Shown one piece after another: positions 61,701 to 64,000 of a DNA stretch of 64,000 bases. The first letter of the stretch is position 1. Every line of letters starts with the position of its first letter. Position numbers and translations under genes: made by a program. Below the pieces are notes generated by a model that was not told the DNA's origin, did not search any database, and saw only the letters and a program-made list of their open reading frames with translations. Origin of the DNA: Notospermus geniculatus (lineage: Eukaryota; Nemertea; Pilidiophora; Heteronemertea; Lineidae); NCBI GenBank assembly GCA_002633025.1, contig NMRB01001902.1, positions 1 to 64,000 on the forward strand, read 5' to 3'.

Positions 61701-63872
61701 ATCCTCCTAGTTTTACTGAGTTGCTGAATTTGCGATGTGCGCGCAGCGAGTACATCACCAGCGACTGATCAGATCAGTTGCTTCCAGTCGCAATGGGGTA
61801 CCGGCAAACAAAAGGCGGCGCTGATTATCAACCAGGTTAAAACGCAAGTGCGCATGCTTTGCGATTGTTGAACGTCATCAGGCGTCGGGCGTCATTCTGA
61901 CGTTACAAAAAACTGTGCCATTCACAACCCATGATGTCGATCATTGGCCTGTCATTTACGCTAAAATCATAAAAATGGCCAACTTTATCGATTAAATTCA
62001 TCATGTTCCTGCAGAGATTTTTGCTCAAAGGCAATAAGGTATATTTTAGCAGTTCTGTACTTAATGATAGAAACGTAAAATTAGAAATTGAGTGCAATGT
62101 TTTAGTTATATTTGGCCTAGAAACAGGGTGTGCTATTCAGAATTAATTGGAAAATAACGTTAGCCTCACTTTCAGTGACGCAGTTCTGACCAGGTTGATA
62201 GTCAGCGCCGCGTCGCGGATTAGGTTTGCCAGTACCTCATTGCGATCTATGCCTGGCTAAGTGTTGTGTTATTTCAGACAGTTCATATGAAGAAGAGAAG
62301 ATGAGTGCGCCGATTTACCCAGACGAGTTGGATGGAGAGGACACAGAGGAACAATCTTCGTTGACGTTCTGTGATACGTTCAGTTCAACACCTCCGTATG
62401 GTATTGGTAGCGGCTTCGCAGAACGCCCAAAAACACTGAGGAATCTTTCTGTCAACTCTGAAAAAAGTAGGAACATTCTGTCATCATTTCAAGTGATAAT
62501 ACAAGTAAAGTCGTCTCCGAAGTTCGCAAATTTTTGACCCCAATCGGGGTCTTCCTCAGGCACTTTTGCGATCTCCAAGCTTGGCACTTTGCCCATGTTG
62601 AAGTCAGGGTGAATTACACTTTTGAAGTAAGTTGAAGGTACATGGACGTTTTGAACGGGTCTTTCCCCTGGGTTTTGTATTCATATCCACAGGAACATGT
62701 AGTGTTGGTGTTTTTTTCCAGGCCTGAAGGAGGGGATGGAGCCCAGTCTGTTGGTTCATCAGGATTCGACTGTGAGCCGCGGTATCAATGAGGATCTTCT
62801 ACAAGGTAAGTAGCGGGAGCCACGGTGGTGTAGTCGTTTGGGTCTCAGACTAGCGGTCAGAGGGTCCCGGGTTCGAATCCCACTGGGTGTGAGACTTTGG
62901 GCAAGTCTCTTTGCCTCACTGGCCTCTGTCCACCCAGGTGTATGAATGGGTACCGGTCGGAAATGCTCAGATTGTAGTGCTGAATGAGCAGCTCATCTGA
63001 GTTCTACTGAAAGGTTTCTGTACGCCTTCAGACAGCCAGGGTTTGCAGGTATTATTATATTTTGTTCGCGGAGGTGGCTGCTTGTCATGAGTGATGCGGC
63101 AGCCTAAAAATTCTGGTCGTGATCATGACAAGAATCGCTCCCCACGTGACTGTATGACATCTGAGGGGTTTTCCTGAAGAATGACAGAAAGACGGGTTCG
63201 TAAGAAGACCGGAATACACCAAAATACGCCGGAATACGCCGAAATACCACTGAAAACAGGGTTAAAAGGCTTCTTTTCAATGTCATACAGTCATGATAGT
63301 AGTGAGGCAATGTATCGTATCAATCTAATGTAAAAATTCATTTATCAGTCTCAGGATTCGACCGATTTGAACAGAAACATCGCCCGGCGGGTGTTTTCGG
63401 CGATTGACCGCCGCCATATTGGATTTGGATACAAACACGCGGGATGCAAGATGGCGACCGCTGGCCGCCGAAAACACCTGTTGCGATGTTTCTGAAGTTG
63501 CCTTTGTGAATTTTGAGGCTGATCTTGCCCTCTTCTGCCTTGTATCATGTAATAAATATCATAGGTACAACATAAGAGTGAAATTAAGCCATTTTATCAT
63601 ATTCCGGCGGATTTCGGCGTATTTTGGTGTATTCCGGTTTTTTTATGAACCGCAGAAAGACTCGAAGTGTAATGAGGAGTTTCTGTTTGTGTACCCACTT
63701 CCGCAACGAGGGACGTGGGCATTACGCTTGTTTTAACAATATCTCTACATTTAGGTGCATTGGCGAGTAAGCGAGGCCTAGCCACGGAGGATTATCCTGA
63801 TTGGTGGAAAACGATCAATTCGAAGCCAGAGCATAGCAAAAGTGCTGATACCCTTGCTTATGAGAGATTACG
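49746..63872 (+). CDS. PIKFYVE: PIKfyve, FYVE-type phosphoinositide kinase, N-terminal 12 exons
   Basis: Exons: 49746-49884, 50082-50240, 51305-51429, 51865-52054, 53523-53730, 55122-55236, 57927-58084, 59583-59685, 61020-61131, 62278-62466, 62722-62805 and 63755-63872. All are GT-AG with consistent phase, giving about 566 residues before the window ends. PIKfyve makes PI(3,5)P2 on endosomes. After a Ser-rich leader and LSNVLRRLGSILDRKG, the FYVE zinc finger has YWMPDD, FTTFRRRHHCRICG and FCSRCC (exon 4), so the WxxD and RRHHCR PI3P-binding signatures are intact. The DEP domain follows in exons 7-8 (LRTYHNCFSGKELVDWLI and DGYMLYR). Acidic linkers come next. The CCT-like chaperonin and kinase domains lie beyond the right edge. 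The start is the first ATG of the exon, in a leader resembling known homologues. Confidence 0.93.
49974..50050 (+). repeat. About 31-bp tandem repeat, three units, in PIKfyve intron 1
   Basis: GGGCAAGTGTAAAAGGGCTT, CGGGATAGTGTAAAAAGGGC and CGGGCTAGTGTAAAAGGGTT are successive units with TCAACCGG/TCAGCCGG linkers. The array ends 31 bp before exon 2. Confidence 0.85.
50263..50503. repeat. Inverted-repeat element in PIKfyve intron
   Basis: Left AAAGTCTGGCAACATCTAAC then TTCGACCCAATGGAATGC pairs with right GCATTCCATTGGGTCGTAGT then TAGATGTTGCCAGACTTTA. Confidence 0.8.
50650..50780. repeat. Dispersed repeat with GGATCCAGGATTT motif, second copy
   Basis: GGGCGGATCCAGGATTTTGG and GGGGGCCTCCCCCAGAG match the fragment at 1737. 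Confidence 0.6.
50860..51243. repeat. TIR element in PIKfyve intron
   Basis: Left AACCTCGTTCGAAGGGGTTG and CACTAACCCCTGGCATCAGC pair with right AAGCTGATTCCAGGGGTTAG and ACCCCTGGGGACGAGGTT. Confidence 0.7.
51430..51864. other. PIKfyve intron with an acidic reading-frame scrap
   Basis: Around 51650-51740 the plus strand reads DSDGSVFDNSDNEDLGDPEL. This could be a transposase or host N-terminal fragment, but no further domain follows. No element boundary was found. Confidence 0.25.
52166..52410 (+). repeat. TAGCTCACC repeat, copy 3
   Basis: TTTTTAGCTCACCGTGGTGA, GTTAGCAGGGCACGTTTCG, ATATATACCCCTAGGTCAG and GTTTGGCCACCAGGTGG are present. The copy runs into the assembly gap at 52411. Confidence 0.85.
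52411..52448. other. Assembly gap (38 N)
   Basis: This is a run of N in the PIKfyve intron between the exons ending at 52054 and starting at 53523. Confidence 1.
52850..53112. mobile_element. MITE family D, copy 3 (half element)
   Basis: TGTGGAGCACACCTGGTCAC, ATGACTCCCGAGTGGTCCG and TTGCTTCCAGTTGAAAGGTC match the corresponding half of the copies at 45283 and 54553. The other half is absent. Confidence 0.75.
54553..55067. mobile_element. MITE family D, copy 4 (most complete)
   Basis: Left AAGCCTAGTGCACATCGACC with TTGCGACTGGAAGCAACT mirrors right AGTTGCTTCCAGCCACAAGG with TCGATTTGTGCTAGGCTTTA. The internal order matches the copies at 3965 and 45283. Confidence 0.85.
55243..55470. repeat. 20-bp minisatellite, about 11 units
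   Basis: The unit is GAATGCCCCAAAGGGAGCAT with small variants (GCCACAAAG, GTCACAAAG). The array starts only 7 bp after the exon end at 55236, within the 5' splice-site neighbourhood. Confidence 0.95.
55505..55585. repeat. Element G relative, copy 2
   Basis: AGAAAGTGCCTGCAGAAGAC, TTGGGGTCGAAAATTGTGAA and GGAGACGACTTTACTTTT match part of 18686-18875. Confidence 0.7.
55915..56212. mobile_element. TIR element with internal GTAACTTACGCG repeats
   Basis: Left CAGTACAGGTCACAATTGAC with ATCCCTA pairs with right TAGGGATGTCAGTTGTGACC. The interior is made of many short GAGTTACGCG / GTAACTTACG words in both orientations. Confidence 0.85.
56340..57540. mobile_element. 1.2-kb element with about 190-bp diverged inverted arms
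   Basis: TCATACTCAATTTAGAAAAG, GGTGCTGGGGACTTAAGAGA and GGCTCCTTCTATTGTTTCAC on the left recur as complements at 57340-57535. About 800 bp lies between, with no recognisable transposase. Confidence 0.8.
57536..57890 (+). repeat. Dispersed repeat J, uninterrupted copy
   Basis: It begins ATGAGAGTTTTCCGGGAATT and ends GGAATTTTTTGAAATGGCAC with TCTCATCTATGA. The ends GATGAGAGT and ACTCTCATC are inverted. A second copy lies at 59031-59535. Confidence 0.85.
58089..58350 (+). repeat. SINE-A, best-preserved copy
   Basis: The tRNA-like head starts GTGAGGAGCCTGATACCCTA and has a perfect B box GGTTCGAATCC at 58146-58156. The body matches the copy at 4468. It begins about 5 bp after the exon end at 58084. 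Confidence 0.9.
58410..58670 (-). repeat. SINE-B, full-length reversed copy
   Basis: Reversed head CCGAACCACTACACCACCGT and body CCAGTGAGGCAAAGAGACTT, ACCCATTTATACACCTGGGT and CTGCTCATTCAGCGCTACAA match 62816-63025. The B box region GGATTCGAACC is followed by a short deletion. Confidence 0.85.
58700..58874 (-). repeat. SINE-A, reversed head-less copy
   Basis: AGTACGGAAGAGGCCATCTC, CTTGGATGGGGTCTTTTACT and GGCTTACTGTCCCATGCGAT are the reversed SINE-A body. The head is missing at GAAGAGCC, as in the copy at 20829. Confidence 0.8.
59031..59535 (+). repeat. Dispersed repeat J, copy split by a palindromic MITE
   Basis: It matches 57536-57890 almost throughout. The sequence is interrupted after GACTAATTTC by the element at 59344-59498 and resumes GGAATTTTTTGAAATGACAC. 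Confidence 0.9.
59344..59498. mobile_element. Palindromic MITE family H, copy 2, with CAG target duplication
   Basis: GGCCCGGTTTCACGAAACTC and ACGACAGCGCTATCTTGGTG mirror on the right, ending CAACCGGGCC. CAG lies on both sides (59341-59343 and 59499-59501). The repeat-J copy at 57536 shows the empty site. Confidence 0.93.
59714..60021. mobile_element. 308-bp element with about 85-bp inverted arms
   Basis: Left CATCTTCGATAATCGAAGGC with CGATCTGCTCACCACTGCG and CATCACCCTTCGAGAAAT mirrors the right end (CTCGAAGGGTGATGTG, ATCGGCCTTCGATTATTGAA). It begins 28 bp after the exon end at 59685. Confidence 0.88.
60138..60993. mobile_element. 856-bp pogo/Tigger-like element with transposase-start remnant
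   Basis: Ends CAGTGCTCCCTCGCTCATAC and GTTCGTAATAGCAAGGGGGG with ACTG are inverted and flanked by TA. At 60840 an ATG reads MPKQKAISLKK and then frameshifts; the following bases read KIEIVEI in another frame. That order resembles the N-terminal DNA-binding start of pogo-group transposases. The rest of a transposase is missing. Confidence 0.75.
61796..62237. mobile_element. 440-bp TIR element
   Basis: Left GGTACCGGCAAACAAAAGGC with GGCGCTGATTATCAACCAGG pairs with right ACCAGGTTGATAGTCAGCGC and TTAGGTTTGCCAGTACC. It ends 40 bp before a PIKfyve exon. Confidence 0.75.
62500..62640. repeat. Fragments of element G and MITE family C, joined
   Basis: AAGTCGTCTCCGAAGTTCGC to TCCTCAGGCACTTTTGCGAT (element G) runs directly into CCAAGCTTGGCACTTTGCCC and ATGTTGAAGTCAGGGTGAAT (right end of family C). 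Confidence 0.75.
62816..63025 (+). repeat. SINE-B, best-preserved copy
   Basis: The head GGAGCCACGGTGGTGTAGTC has a perfect B box GGTTCGAATCC at 62870-62880. The body is GGCAAGTCTCTTTGCCTCAC, ATGAATGGGTACCGGTCGG and GAGCAGCTCATCTGAGTTC. It starts about 10 bp after the exon end at 62805. Confidence 0.9.
63193..63653. mobile_element. Nested foldback element
   Basis: Outer arms CGTAAGAAGACCGGAATACA with CCAAAATACGCCGG mirror CCGGCGGATTTCGGCGTATT and TGGTGTATTCCGG. Inside, 63376-63496 is a second inverted pair (GAAACATCGCCCGGCGGGTG and CACCTGTTGCGATGTTTC). Confidence 0.8.
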
Positions 63873-63892
63873 GTGAGTCCATATACCGTATT

Positions 63893-64000
63893 TTTAGCTC
63901 ACCTGGGGTGAGCTATTACGATGGTGCAGCGTCTGTCGTCGTTGTCCGTCGTCGTCGTTGTCCGTTAGCAGGGCACGTTTCGTAACCGCTGGAGCTATTG
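63893..64000 (+). repeat. TAGCTCACC repeat, copy 4 (cut by window end)
   Basis: TTTTTAGCTCACCTGGGGTG, GTCCGTTAGCAGGGCACG and TTTCGTAACCGCTGGAGC match the copies at 10105, 41039 and 52166. It starts 21 bp after the last visible PIKfyve exon. Confidence 0.9.

Noticed and set aside
62816-62890. Second tRNA-like sequence with GGTTCGAATCC
   Set aside because: The same reasoning applies: it is the head of SINE-B, repeated at 58410 and 26195.

Overview
The window is a piece of an animal nuclear genome. It holds multi-exon genes with canonical GT-AG introns, tRNA-derived SINEs, many short inverted-repeat DNA elements and a BEL/Pao LTR retrotransposon. The gene content and a density of about one gene per 15 kb suggest a marine invertebrate, possibly a deuterostome. 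The base sequence alone does not fix the species. Two runs of N (12583-13058 and 52411-52448) are assembly gaps.

There are four host genes. (1) Positions 1-12042, plus strand: the 3' half of a thioester-containing CD109/alpha-2-macroglobulin-like protein, 15 exons in unbroken frame, ending in a GPI-anchor-like tail. (2) Positions 19034-21239, plus strand: a complete five-exon GST of theta type, 247 residues, with Tyr where theta enzymes have the catalytic Ser. (3) Positions 25887-33847, minus strand: the last 16 exons of mitochondrial leucyl-tRNA synthetase (LARS2). The KMSKS motif is present, but the 5' exons with the HIGH motif were not found anywhere upstream in the window. (4) Positions 49746-63872, plus strand: the first 12 coding exons of PIKfyve with FYVE and DEP domains, running off the right edge. 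I see no pathway shared by the four genes.

Upstream of the first visible LARS2 exon lies a BEL/Pao element (33961-38930, minus strand) with three independent lesions: loss of most of the 5' LTR and start of gag, a 56-bp tandem duplication that breaks gag-pol, and loss of most of the integrase core.

The rest is intron or intergenic DNA packed with small non-autonomous elements. Several carry readable insertion scars: TA duplications on CTGTAAA-ended and pogo-like elements, TAA at 2127-2478, TTAA at 45853-46329, a 9-bp duplication at 39451-40085, and a 3-bp CAG duplication at 59344-59498 whose empty site survives in a sister repeat. There are also a 166-bp satellite (about 22.5-23.3 kb), a 34-bp minisatellite (10.6-11.5 kb) and a 20-bp minisatellite (55.24-55.47 kb). 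I found no CRISPR array, no operon and no convincing new multi-gene system. The least expected material is the density and nesting of hairpin-forming elements, the GST active-site change and the missing LARS2 5' end.
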